NCBI GenBank assembly: GCA_947585865.1
Contig: CANPXH010000006.1
Location: forward strand, 41,533-105,532
Reading direction: 5' to 3'
Length of the DNA: 64,000 bases
Origin: an uncultured Clostridia bacterium
Lineage (GTDB): Bacteria; Bacillota; Clostridia; Lachnospirales; CAG-274
A program made the position numbers and the translations under genes. The notes below the pieces were generated by a model. The model saw nothing but the letters and a program-made list of their open reading frames with translations. It was not told the DNA's origin and ran no database searches. Shown here in pieces: positions 46,914 to 55,587 of the stretch (positions within the stretch are counted from its first letter, which is position 1; every line of letters begins with the position of its first letter).

Positions 46914-48190
46914 AGGACTATATCATAAAAGAATTCGGAATAGATGAGAAGGTACTGGATGTATGCCTTGAGGCCGAAAAGAGCATAAGGCATAAATTCA
47001 GCGAGATAGACGAGATAAGCGAGCATAACCAGTATAAGGTGCTGAGAGCCATGCAGAAAAACGGTTTAAGCGATTCCGCCTTTGGCGCTACCACGGGCTA
47101 CGGCTACAACGACATAGGAAGAGACAAGCTTGAAGACATATATGCAGATGTTTTCAATGCCGAAGCTGCTCTTGTAAGAGCGCAGATAATTTCGGGAACT
47201 CACGCTCTCACCGTGGCGCTTTTCGGCAATCTTAAATACGGAGATGAGCTTGTATCCTTGGCAGGTGCGCCTTATGACACACTGGAAGGAGTTATAGGCG
47301 CCAAGAGAAGCGTGAAGGGATCCCTTGCGGAGCATGGCATTGCCTACAGAGAATTGCCGCTGCTCGATGACGGCACGGTGGATATTGAAAACATACCGTC
47401 TGTTATAAGCCGCAATACAAGGCTTGTGCTCATACAGCGTTCAAAGGGCTATGAATACAGACCAAGTCTTACAACGGATACCGTAAAGAAAATAATTGCC
47501 GCCGTAAAGGCAGTCGATACAAATATAATATGTATGGTGGATAACTGCTATTGCGAGTTTGTAGATACCGTTGAGCCCACCGATGTGGGAGCCGACCTGG
47601 CCGTAGGCTCTCTTATAAAAAATCCGGGAGGAGGGCTTGCTCCTGTAGGAGGATATATAGTCGGCAAAAAGGAATACGTTGAAAATGCTGCCTACAGGCT
47701 TACCGCACCGGGAATGGGAAGAGAGGTAGGCCCAAGCCTTGGAGTCACTTTATCTCTTTTGCAAGGCCTTTTTCTTGCACCGAATGTGGTGAATGCAAGT
47801 CTCAAGACGGCTGTCTTCGCAGCGGCGGTATTTGAAAAACTGGGATACGAGTGCATGCCTAAAGTGAACGACCCAAGGCCGGATATAGTAGAGGCGATAC
47901 AGCTTAAAACGGCTGAAAATGTGATCGCATTTTGCGGCGGCATACAAGCGGGTGCGCCGGTGGACAGCTACGTCAAGCCGGAGCCTTGGGATATGCCGGG
48001 CTATGACTGTCAGGTAATAATGGCGGCAGGCGCCTTTGTTCAGGGCAGTTCCATAGAGCTAAGCGCAGATGCGCCTATGAAGGAGCCGTACAACGTATAT
48101 ATGCAGGGAGGTCTTACATGGCCACACGGCAAGATCGGGGTAATTACGGCTTTGGACAAAATGTATAAGGCGGGACTTATAAAATTATAA
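46907..48190 (+). CDS. YnbB-type PLP enzyme (aluminium resistance/methionine gamma-lyase-like family)
   Basis: 427 residues of the Cys/Met-metabolism PLP fold. TTGYGYNDIGRDKLE, RAQIISGTHALTVALFGN, MVDNCYCEF (PLP-binding aspartate) and GSLIKNPGGGLAP with the Schiff-base lysine are visible. Family members next to miaA are called aluminium resistance protein or YnbB; the reaction is not established. It is translated with miaA (7-base overlap). Confidence 0.9.
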   Translation: MLKDYIIKEFGIDEKVLDVCLEAEKSIRHKFSEIDEISEHNQYKVLRAMQKNGLSDSAFGATTGYGYNDIGRDKLEDIYADVFNAEAALVRAQIISGTHALTVALFGNLKYGDELVSLAGAPYDTLEGVIGAKRSVKGSLAEHGIAYRELPLLDDGTVDIENIPSVISRNTRLVLIQRSKGYEYRPSLTTDTVKKIIAAVKAVDTNIICMVDNCYCEFVDTVEPTDVGADLAVGSLIKNPGGGLAPVGGYIVGKKEYVENAAYRLTAPGMGREVGPSLGVTLSLLQGLFLAPNVVNASLKTAVFAAAVFEKLGYECMPKVNDPRPDIVEAIQLKTAENVIAFCGGIQAGAPVDSYVKPEPWDMPGYDCQVIMAAGAFVQGSSIELSADAPMKEPYNVYMQGGLTWPHGKIGVITALDKMYKAGLIKL

Positions 48191-48191
48191 A

Positions 48192-49220
48192 ATGAGTGAT
48201 GATATGAAACTTATAAAAACAGAGGATGCCGTAGGCCATATACTTTGCCACGACATAACTCAGATAATAAAGGATGAAAAAAAGGGCCCTGTTTTCAGGA
48301 AGGGTCATATTATAAAGGAGGAGGATATCCCCGTTCTCCTCAGCGTAGGCAAGGAGCATATATACATATGGGAAAACAATGAAAATATGCTTCACGAAAA
48401 TGATGCCGCAGAAATATTGTATAGACTGTGCAAGGGAGAAAATATGCACGGCAGCGATATAAGTGAAGGAAAGATAGAGCTTATTGCGGATATAGACGGC
48501 GTACTTAAGATAGACAGAGATAAGCTAAGGACCATAAATTCCATGGGCGAAATGATGATAGCCTCACGCCACGGAGGCTTTCCCGTAAAAAAAGGCGATA
48601 AGATAGCCGGCACAAGGATAATACCTCTTGTGATAGAAAAGGAAAAAATGGAAAGGGCAAAAAAAACAGGCTCTCCCATATTTGAGATAAAGCCCTATAT
48701 TTTAAAGACGGCAGGCGTTATAGCAACGGGAAATGAGGTGCTTAAGGGTCTGATAAAGGATACTTTTACTCCTGTCATAGAAGAAAAGCTCGGCGAATAC
48801 GGGGTAAAAATAACGGAGCGGTATTACAGCGGAGATGACAGCAGGCTTATAACCGATGCCATAAATTCCATGGCGGACAGAAATGTGGATATGGTCATAT
48901 GCACAGGAGGTATGAGCGTCGATCCTGACGACAGAACGCCTCTTGCCATAAAAAACAGCGGCGCAGATGTGGTTACCTACGGTGCGCCTGTGCTGCCCGG
49001 AGCCATGTTTATGCTGGCGTATAAAAACGATATGCCTGTTATAGGGCTTCCGGGCTGTGTAATGTATTCAAAAAGAACGATATTTGATTTAGTGCTCCCA
49101 CGAATACTTTCGGGAGAAAGGCTTTGCAAAAAGGATATTGATACAATGGGCGAGGGCGGACTTTGTCTGTCCTGCGATGTATGTACATTTCCCAATTGCG
49201 GCTTCGGAAAGGGTGAGTGA
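48192..49220 (+). CDS. Molybdopterin-binding MoeA/MogA-domain protein with C-terminal cysteine cluster
   Basis: 342 residues. The N-terminal part (about 1-165) resembles a MoeA-like beta domain. The C-terminal half has the molybdopterin-binding fold: GVIATGNEVLKG, ICTGGMSVDPDDRTP and PVIGLPGCVMYS. The end carries CLSCDVCTFPNCGFGKG, four cysteines likely to bind a metal or cluster. It is not a full MoeA. The start could be 48192 or the ATG at 48204; neither has a strong ribosome site, so coupling to the previous gene is likely. It begins the cofactor part of the operon. Confidence 0.85.
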   Translation: MSDDMKLIKTEDAVGHILCHDITQIIKDEKKGPVFRKGHIIKEEDIPVLLSVGKEHIYIWENNENMLHENDAAEILYRLCKGENMHGSDISEGKIELIADIDGVLKIDRDKLRTINSMGEMMIASRHGGFPVKKGDKIAGTRIIPLVIEKEKMERAKKTGSPIFEIKPYILKTAGVIATGNEVLKGLIKDTFTPVIEEKLGEYGVKITERYYSGDDSRLITDAINSMADRNVDMVICTGGMSVDPDDRTPLAIKNSGADVVTYGAPVLPGAMFMLAYKNDMPVIGLPGCVMYSKRTIFDLVLPRILSGERLCKKDIDTMGEGGLCLSCDVCTFPNCGFGKGE

Positions 49221-49221
49221 T

Positions 49222-49695
49222 ATGGCGGAACTCAGCCATATAAATGAAAAAGGCGATGCCGTTATGGTAGATGTGAGCGATAAGCGGGATACCGTAAGGG
49301 AAGCAAGAGCCTCGGGGAAAATATATATGAACAGTGAATGCTTCGAGCTTGTGTCCTCCGATAAGATAGAAAAGGGAAATGTGCAGGCAACCGCACGTAT
49401 AGCAGGTATTATGGGAGCCAAAAGGACATTTGAGATAATACCCTTGTGCCATATGCTGAATTTGACAAAGGTACATATCGACATCGAATTGGATGAAAAA
49501 GAAAAAAGCATCACTGCCATATGCACTGTCAGAACAACAGGCAAAACAGGGGTCGAAATGGAAGCTCTTACAGGAGCGGCAACGGCACTGCTGACTATAT
49601 ATGATATGTGTAAGGCAGTGGATAAGGCCATGAGGATAGAAGACATACATCTCCTTTACAAAACGGGAGGCAAAAGCGGAGCTTGGGAGGCATAA
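49222..49695 (+). CDS. moaC: Cyclic pyranopterin monophosphate synthase MoaC
   Basis: 157 residues. MVDVSDKRDTVREARASG, the catalytic IIPLCHMLNLTKV region and the signature TGVEMEALTGAATALLTIYDM are present. Second step of molybdopterin synthesis, after MoaA. The ATG is at 49222, one base after the previous stop. Confidence 0.97.
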   Translation: MAELSHINEKGDAVMVDVSDKRDTVREARASGKIYMNSECFELVSSDKIEKGNVQATARIAGIMGAKRTFEIIPLCHMLNLTKVHIDIELDEKEKSITAICTVRTTGKTGVEMEALTGAATALLTIYDMCKAVDKAMRIEDIHLLYKTGGKSGAWEA

Positions 49696-49696
49696 A

Positions 49697-50605
49697 TTGA
49701 AGGATAGCTACGGCAGAAACATAGACTATATGAGGGTCTCCGTTACCGACAGATGTAACCTTGGATGCAGATACTGTATGTCGGCAAAAAGGGTATCGGA
49801 TACCGATATTTTAAGCTATGATGAAATAATCGATATATGCGGCAAGGCTGCGGAGCTCGGCATAAGAAACATTAAGATCACAGGCGGAGAACCTCTTTTG
49901 AGAGATGATGCAGCGCATATTATAAAAACGCTAAAGAGTATAGACGGTATCGATACAGTCACGCTTACAACAAACGGCGTGCTTCTTGAGGAGTATGCCG
50001 AGGATATATGGGATGCAGGCACAGACAGCGTAAATGTGAGCCTTGATACTCTCGACAAAGAAACATACAGGCATATCACGGGCTGCGATCGTATAGACAG
50101 CGTGCTTAAGGGCATAGATATGCTTTATGATCACGGCGTTTGCGTAAAGATAAACACCGTGCTTTTAAAAGGCATTAATGATAATATGGATACACTTCGC
50201 CTTGCAAAGGACAGAAATATATCTGTGCGGTTTATAGAAATGATGCCCATAGGCGAGGGAAGGACTTTTGAAACCGTGGAAAACAGCAGGGCAATAAAAG
50301 GAAAAAGACTTGAAAAAAAGGGGAACGGCCCTGCCGTTTACTACAGTCTTGAGGGGTACAAAGGCAGCATAGGATTTATAAGTCCCATAAGTTCTAAATT
50401 TTGCGCCGACTGTAACAGGATACGTCTTACCGCAGACGGCTTTTTGAAGGGATGCCTTTGTTATGACGAGGGCGTGGATATCAGAAAGGAAAAGGACATA
50501 AAAGCGGCTATAATGAAAGTAATATTGAGCAAGCCAAAGGAGCATTGCTTTGAAAACAAAGACGATATAACGGAAAAGAAAGGTATGAATGAGATTGGCG
50601 GATAG
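49697..50605 (+). CDS. moaA: GTP 3',8-cyclase MoaA
   Basis: 302 residues, radical SAM enzyme. First cluster ligands in SVTDRCNLGCRYCM, SAM motif KITGGEPLLR, second C-terminal cluster in FCADCNRIRLTADG and GCLCYDEG, and the C-terminal GG that is essential in MoaA. Slightly short for the family, but all catalytic parts are there. Start TTG 49697 after GGGAGG. It overlaps the next gene by 17 bases and ends in TAG. Confidence 0.96.
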   Translation: MKDSYGRNIDYMRVSVTDRCNLGCRYCMSAKRVSDTDILSYDEIIDICGKAAELGIRNIKITGGEPLLRDDAAHIIKTLKSIDGIDTVTLTTNGVLLEEYAEDIWDAGTDSVNVSLDTLDKETYRHITGCDRIDSVLKGIDMLYDHGVCVKINTVLLKGINDNMDTLRLAKDRNISVRFIEMMPIGEGRTFETVENSRAIKGKRLEKKGNGPAVYYSLEGYKGSIGFISPISSKFCADCNRIRLTADGFLKGCLCYDEGVDIRKEKDIKAAIMKVILSKPKEHCFENKDDITEKKGMNEIGG

Positions 50606-51515
50606 CAGTATAAAGGCAATATGCATAAGTGAAAAAAGAGGTACTGCCAAACACCCTGTGGGAGAAGCAAATATTATTGCCGATTGGGGCATAGAGGGAG
50701 ATGCTCACGGCGGTAAATGGCACAGGCAGATAAGCCTTATCGCCAATGAAAAGGTAAAGCAATTTGCCGAGGTTGAGTACGGCGCCTTTGGTGAAAACAT
50801 AGTGACTGAGGGTATAGACCTGAGCAGCCTTGACGTAGGAACAAGACTTATTATAGGCGATGCCGTTCTGGAAATAACTCAGATAGGCAAGAACTGTCAC
50901 GACAGGTGTGCCATATATGAAAGAATGGGCGACTGTATTATGCCCAGGGAGGGCGTTTTTGCAAAGGTCATAAAAGGCGGTCATATCAAAGAGAATGACA
51001 GTATAGCAACGGAAAAACACAGCGTTCTTACAGCTGCGGTAATAACTCTGAGCGACAGGGGATATAAGAGAGAAAGGGAGGACAAAAGCGGTCCTCTTGC
51101 AGCGGATATGCTTATAAATGAAGGCTATGACGTCGTTGAAAGATTACTCCTGCCCGATGACAAGGCTATTCTTGAAAAGGAGCTTATACGCCTTTGCGAT
51201 CAAAGGCAGGTGTGTCTTATACTGACCACCGGCGGCACGGGATTTTCCCAAAGAGACATAACGCCGGAAGCAACCATAGAGGTGTGCCACAAAATGGCAA
51301 GAGGGATATCGGAAGCTATGAGATCGTATTCCATGACTGTTACAAAAAGAGCGATGCTCAGCCGTGGAGAATCCGGCATAAGAGGCAAAACGCTGATAAT
51401 AAATCTCCCGGGAAGTCCAAAGTCAGTAAAAGAATGTCTTGGATACATACTGCCTGAATTAAAGCACGGCATAAGGATATTAAGAGGAATGGAAGAAGAG
51501 TGCGGAAATGAATAG
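50589..51515 (+). CDS. MOSC-MogA fusion protein for molybdenum cofactor
   Basis: 308 residues in two domains. The N-terminal MOSC domain (about 1-145) has GIEGDAHGGKWHRQIS, FGENIVTEG and a cysteine pair in GKNCHDRC. The C-terminal MogA/MoaB domain (about 150-305) has ITLSDRGYKRERED, LTTGGTGFSQRDITPEAT and LINLPGSPKSVKE. MogA adenylylates molybdopterin before metal insertion; MOSC domains carry sulfur to metal cofactors. One chain may therefore serve cofactor maturation and sulfuration; this is inference. Overlaps moaA by 17 and modA by 8 bases. Confidence 0.93.
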   Translation: MRLADSSIKAICISEKRGTAKHPVGEANIIADWGIEGDAHGGKWHRQISLIANEKVKQFAEVEYGAFGENIVTEGIDLSSLDVGTRLIIGDAVLEITQIGKNCHDRCAIYERMGDCIMPREGVFAKVIKGGHIKENDSIATEKHSVLTAAVITLSDRGYKREREDKSGPLAADMLINEGYDVVERLLLPDDKAILEKELIRLCDQRQVCLILTTGGTGFSQRDITPEATIEVCHKMARGISEAMRSYSMTVTKRAMLSRGESGIRGKTLIINLPGSPKSVKECLGYILPELKHGIRILRGMEEECGNE

Positions 51516-52311
51516 AAAAAGGATATCGGCGCTTTTTTTGGCATTGGTGCTGTGCAGCGGATGTTCGCAAAAAAAAGACAATGATGTAAATGTGTTTATT
51601 GCGGCAAGCCTTAACAATGCCGTTACCGAACTTGCCGAAGAATATATGGCGGAAAACCCGAATGTGAACATAGCCATAAATGCCGACAGCTCGGGAAAGC
51701 TTGCCACTCAAATAAAGGAAGGCTACGACTGTGACATTTTCTTTTCGGCAGCAGAAGACAAAATGGACAGCCTTGAAGAGGAAAACCTTGTCAGAAAAGG
51801 CGGCAGAAAAGAACTTCTTAATAATAAGCTTGTGCTTATAAGTCTTAAGGACAGCAATACCAATGTGACAGGACTCAAGGATATGAGCAAGGCAAAGAGC
51901 ATTGCTCTTGCGGGAGGAACAGTGCCTGCGGGAGCGTACACAAGAAATGCCCTCATAGCCATGGGAATATTGCCAAAGAGCGATGATGTAAGCGGCATTA
52001 CATCCGCTCAGGTATCTGAGGCTCTCGGAGGAGTTGAAATAAATGAATGCGACAATGTAAGCAAGGTGCTTACCGCTGTGGCAGAGGGCGCCTGCGAGGT
52101 AGGCACGGTATATTATTCGGATACATACGGCTATGAGGACAGCATTGATATACTGGAGACCGTAGATAATTCCCTTACGGGGGATATTATTTATCCTATA
52201 GCCTTGCTTGACAATGCAGACAAAACAGCGGAGGATATTTATGATTTTCTCTGCTCAGACAGGGCAAAGGAAGTATATGAAAAGTATATGTTTATAGTAG
52301 AACAGGAGTAG
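51508..52311 (+). CDS. modA: Molybdate-binding lipoprotein ModA
   Basis: 267 residues. A lipoprotein signal peptide ends in LCSGC (lipid-modified Cys near 19). The mature part has the ModA pattern: NVFIAASLNNAVTELAEEY, NADSSGKLATQIKEG and CDIFFSAAEDKMD. It captures molybdate (or tungstate) for ModBC. GGAAGAAGAG lies upstream. Ends in TAG. Confidence 0.95.
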   Translation: MNRKRISALFLALVLCSGCSQKKDNDVNVFIAASLNNAVTELAEEYMAENPNVNIAINADSSGKLATQIKEGYDCDIFFSAAEDKMDSLEEENLVRKGGRKELLNNKLVLISLKDSNTNVTGLKDMSKAKSIALAGGTVPAGAYTRNALIAMGILPKSDDVSGITSAQVSEALGGVEINECDNVSKVLTAVAEGACEVGTVYYSDTYGYEDSIDILETVDNSLTGDIIYPIALLDNADKTAEDIYDFLCSDRAKEVYEKYMFIVEQE

Positions 52312-52315
52312 TTTT

Positions 52316-52978
52316 ATGGACTGGAGCCCTCTTATCATATCCCTTAAAACGGGGATAGTCGTTACTGCGCTTTCCTTTTTTATCGGTATATGGACAGCGT
52401 GGAAGATATATGGTACCAATAACAAAATAAAATGCTTTACGGACAGCCTGCTAACACTGCCTATGGTGATACCGCCTACGGCGGCAGGCTTTATTTTGCT
52501 GCTCGTATTCAGTACAAGACGGCCTATAGGCTCCTTTTTGTTCGATAAATTTAACATAAGGGTCATACAAACATGGTTGGGATGTATTATTGCGGCTTTC
52601 GTCATATCCTTTCCGTTAATGTACAGAAATGCAAGAGCGGCTTTTGAACAGGTGGATAAAGATGTAATATATGCGGCAAGGACATTGGGCATGAGAGAAA
52701 GCAGGATATTGACAAGGGTGGCAATGCCCGCAGCAGCCCACGGCCTTGTTTCGGGAAGCGTTCTTACATTTGCGAGAGCAATGGGAGAGTACGGCGCCAC
52801 ATCTATGCTGGCCGGAAATATTGCAGGCAAGACAGCTACCGTTTCCCAAAAAATAGCTATGGTCACACAAGACGGAGATTATTTTGCCGCAGGCTTTTGG
52901 GTTATCGTTGTGATGATCATAGCGTTTATTGCCATTTTGCTCATGAATATTGTGCTTTCAAGATTTATTAGGAGATAA
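52316..52978 (+). CDS. modB: Molybdate ABC transporter permease ModB
   Basis: 220 residues with about five membrane helices. LTLPMVIPPTAAGFILLLVF at the N-terminal half and the EAA-like coupling motif in AARTLGMRESRILTRVAMPAAAHG are typical. CAGGAG upstream of ATG 52316. Confidence 0.95.
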   Translation: MDWSPLIISLKTGIVVTALSFFIGIWTAWKIYGTNNKIKCFTDSLLTLPMVIPPTAAGFILLLVFSTRRPIGSFLFDKFNIRVIQTWLGCIIAAFVISFPLMYRNARAAFEQVDKDVIYAARTLGMRESRILTRVAMPAAAHGLVSGSVLTFARAMGEYGATSMLAGNIAGKTATVSQKIAMVTQDGDYFAAGFWVIVVMIIAFIAILLMNIVLSRFIRR

Positions 52979-52981
52979 ACT

Positions 52982-53986
52982 ATGTCTGTTGATATAAATA
53001 TAAAAAAGGATCTGGGTAATTTTAAACTGGATATTGAATGGAAAAGCGAAAGCAAGCGCATAGGCATACTGGGCGCATCGGGCAGCGGCAAAAGTCTTAC
53101 GCTCAAATCAATAGCGGGAATAGAAACACCCGATGACGGCTTTATAAAAACAGACGGTAGAGTTTTATTTGACAAAGGGAAAAAAATAAATATAATACCG
53201 CAAAAAAGGAAAACGGGATATATGTTTCAAAGCCTTGCGCTTTTTGAAAATATGAGCGTTGAAAAAAATATAAAGGCAGGTGCGGGGAAATATGCCGATG
53301 AAAAGACAAGGGATATAATGGACAAATTCGGACTTGCGGACAAAGCGTCTCTCTTTCCGTCACAGCTTTCTCAAGGACAAAAGCAGAGAACGGCCCTTGC
53401 CAGGATAATAGCATCAGAGCCCGATACGATACTCCTTGACGAGCCCTTTTCATCTCTTGACAGACATATAAGAGATGAGGTACAGACAAGCCTTATCGAT
53501 ATGCTCAAAAATTTCAAGGGTACAGTCATAACGGTCTCACACAGCTTTGATGAAATATATGCTTTATGCGATGAGCTTATTGTGATAGACAAGGGAAGAG
53601 TATGTGCTTGCGGAAAGACGGAGGATATATTTTCAAAGCCTCCGAACAGGGTATCGGCCATGCTCACAGGCTGGGAGAACATTGCTTTTGCCGAGAGCAG
53701 GGAAGATTGTATATATATCCCCGACTGGGATATAAAATTGCCGTTATATAAAAAAGACGTAAGCTATGCTGCCATAAGATCCAACAGCTTTTCACTTACG
53801 GATAAAGGGGATATGCTGTGCTTTTGCGTAGGGGAGCATTATATAAAAAGAGGGCCTTTTGACTGCACCGTCTATTTCAAGCCATCGGAAAAGACGTTGA
53901 AGAAAATGTGCTTTAAATTACCGTCTTATGAGGATATTCCAAGTAAAATTTATTTGGATAAAAAGGATATATTAATAATTTCTTAA
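52982..53986 (+). CDS. modC: Molybdate ABC transporter ATPase ModC
   Basis: 334 residues. Walker A GASGSGKSLTLKSIAG, signature LSQGQKQRTALARI, Walker B TILLDEPFSSLDRH, switch histidine in ITVSHSFDE. A C-terminal TOBE/MOP-like part (about 235-334) would sense substrate but is weakly conserved. It begins 3 bases after modB. Confidence 0.95.
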   Translation: MSVDINIKKDLGNFKLDIEWKSESKRIGILGASGSGKSLTLKSIAGIETPDDGFIKTDGRVLFDKGKKINIIPQKRKTGYMFQSLALFENMSVEKNIKAGAGKYADEKTRDIMDKFGLADKASLFPSQLSQGQKQRTALARIIASEPDTILLDEPFSSLDRHIRDEVQTSLIDMLKNFKGTVITVSHSFDEIYALCDELIVIDKGRVCACGKTEDIFSKPPNRVSAMLTGWENIAFAESREDCIYIPDWDIKLPLYKKDVSYAAIRSNSFSLTDKGDMLCFCVGEHYIKRGPFDCTVYFKPSEKTLKKMCFKLPSYEDIPSKIYLDKKDILIIS

Positions 53987-54004
53987 TTTTTTTTGAAAAA
54001 AACA

Positions 54005-54033
54005 TTTACATTTTGTCGAACACAGGTTATAAT
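54005..54033 (+). promoter_or_regulatory. Purine permease promoter with a Spo0A-box-like sequence in the spacer
   Basis: TTTACA (54005-54010), 17-base spacer, TATAAT (54028-54033). The spacer contains TTTTGTCGAACA (54011-54022), in which TGTCGAA matches the 0A-box consensus TGNCGAA. A bound Spo0A there would block polymerase. Confidence 0.7.
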
Positions 54034-54071
54034 TATCTCTGTATTAATTTTTTTGAAAAGGAGATAAAACG

Positions 54072-55505
54072 ATGTCAAAGGAAATGGGTAACATTTACAG
54101 CGTTGAAGGCAAGCTGCCTTTAAAAACCGCTATACCTCTCGGTCTGCAGCATGTTATGGCAATGTTCGTAGGCAATCTTACGCCGCTGCTTATAATAACA
54201 GGCGCTTGCGGTATAGCTTCAGGTTCTGATCTGCAAGTCGCTCTTTTGCAGAATGCAATGCTTGTTGCAGGTGTAGTCACATTGATACAGCTCTTTACCA
54301 TCGGCCCCGTAGGTGCAAGGCTCCCTATCATAATGGGTACAAGCTCAGGCTTTATAGGTGTGAGCAAGAGCATAGCATCTGTCATGGGCGGAGGCGTTGT
54401 TGCATACAGTGCGATAATGGCGGCATCATTTTTAGGCGGCCTGTTTGAAACTGTATTAGGCGGCTTCTTAAAGCCTTTAAGAAAGTTTTTCCCATCTGTC
54501 GTTACAGGTACGGTGGTTCTTTCAATAGGTCTTTCACTTATTGCAGTCGGCATTGCATCATTTGCAGGCGGCAGCGGTACTGTGGACTACGGCTCACTTG
54601 AAAATCTTTTTGTGGGTTTTGTTGTACTTATAGTAATAATTGCTTTAAAGCATGGCACTAAGGGTATGCTCAGTGTATCCTCAATTCTTTTCGGCATTAT
54701 TGTCGGTTACATATTAGTTGCGATAATGGCTCAGATACTTCCCACCACTATTACCGATCCTCAAACAGGAGAGGCAGTTACAAAGGCATGGGTACTCAAT
54801 TGGGCTAAGGTAAAGGATGCGCCATGGTTTGCAATACCGAGACCTTTATACTTCCTTAAAGATGCAACAGGCGAAACGGTAAAATTCGTATTTTCACCAA
54901 AGGCTATTGCTCCGATGCTTGTTATGTTCGTAGTTACCGCAGTTGAAACAGTAGGCGATATCTCAGGTATCACCGAAGGCGGACTTGGCAGAGAAGCTAC
55001 TGATAAGGAGCTTTCAGGCGGCGTTATGTGTGACGGCTTGGGTTCATCATTTGCAGCGCTTTTCGGCGTGCTTCCCAATACATCCTTCTCACAGAACGTA
55101 GGTCTTGTGGCAATGACTAAGGTAGTCAATCTTTTTGCTCTTTCAATGGGAGCTATATTCCTTATTCTTTGCGGACTGTTCCCGAAGCTTGCGGCACTTG
55201 TTTCCATTATGCCTCAGCCTGTGCTTGGCGGCGCTGCCGTTATGATGTTCTCATCAATAGTTGTCAGCGGTATACAGCTTGTTACAAAGTGGCCTGTTAC
55301 AGCAAGGAATATCACTATCATTTCCGTTGCTTTAGGTCTTGGCTACGGACTTGGCGCAAATGCAGACGCACTTGCCAAGCTTCCCGAATTCTTTTCTCTT
55401 ATATTCGGCGGTTCAGGTATCGTTCCCGCTGCCGTTGTTGCCATTCTTCTCAATATAATACTTCCCAAGAGCGAGGAAGACAAAAAGGCGGAAGAGAAAA
55501 ATTAA
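54072..55505 (+). CDS. NCS2-family xanthine/urate-type permease
   Basis: 477 residues with about 13 membrane helices. LGLQHVMAMFVGNLTPLLI at the start, the QLFTIGPVGARLPIIMGTSSGF stretch and the family signature in TAVETVGDISGITEG and LFGVLPNTSFSQNVGL are visible. The GTSSGF motif and VETVGD favour the xanthine/uric acid branch over uracil permeases, but the substrate is inferred. It lies after the molybdenum cofactor genes, and xanthine dehydrogenases need that cofactor. AAAAGGAG precedes ATG 54072. Confidence 0.92.
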   Translation: MSKEMGNIYSVEGKLPLKTAIPLGLQHVMAMFVGNLTPLLIITGACGIASGSDLQVALLQNAMLVAGVVTLIQLFTIGPVGARLPIIMGTSSGFIGVSKSIASVMGGGVVAYSAIMAASFLGGLFETVLGGFLKPLRKFFPSVVTGTVVLSIGLSLIAVGIASFAGGSGTVDYGSLENLFVGFVVLIVIIALKHGTKGMLSVSSILFGIIVGYILVAIMAQILPTTITDPQTGEAVTKAWVLNWAKVKDAPWFAIPRPLYFLKDATGETVKFVFSPKAIAPMLVMFVVTAVETVGDISGITEGGLGREATDKELSGGVMCDGLGSSFAALFGVLPNTSFSQNVGLVAMTKVVNLFALSMGAIFLILCGLFPKLAALVSIMPQPVLGGAAVMMFSSIVVSGIQLVTKWPVTARNITIISVALGLGYGLGANADALAKLPEFFSLIFGGSGIVPAAVVAILLNIILPKSEEDKKAEEKN

Positions 55506-55533
55506 TCGGACAAAATAAATATGCGTTAAATAT

Positions 55534-55567
55534 AAAGAGGCTGACCCAAATCTTTGGTCGGCCTCTT
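55534..55567. terminator. Terminator between the permease and the aldo/keto reductase
   Basis: AAAGAGGC-TGACC pairs with GGTC-GGCCTCTT around CAAATCTTT. It serves the plus-strand permease and may also act on the minus strand. Confidence 0.85.
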
Positions 55568-55587
55568 ATTTGTATATGATATGTTTA

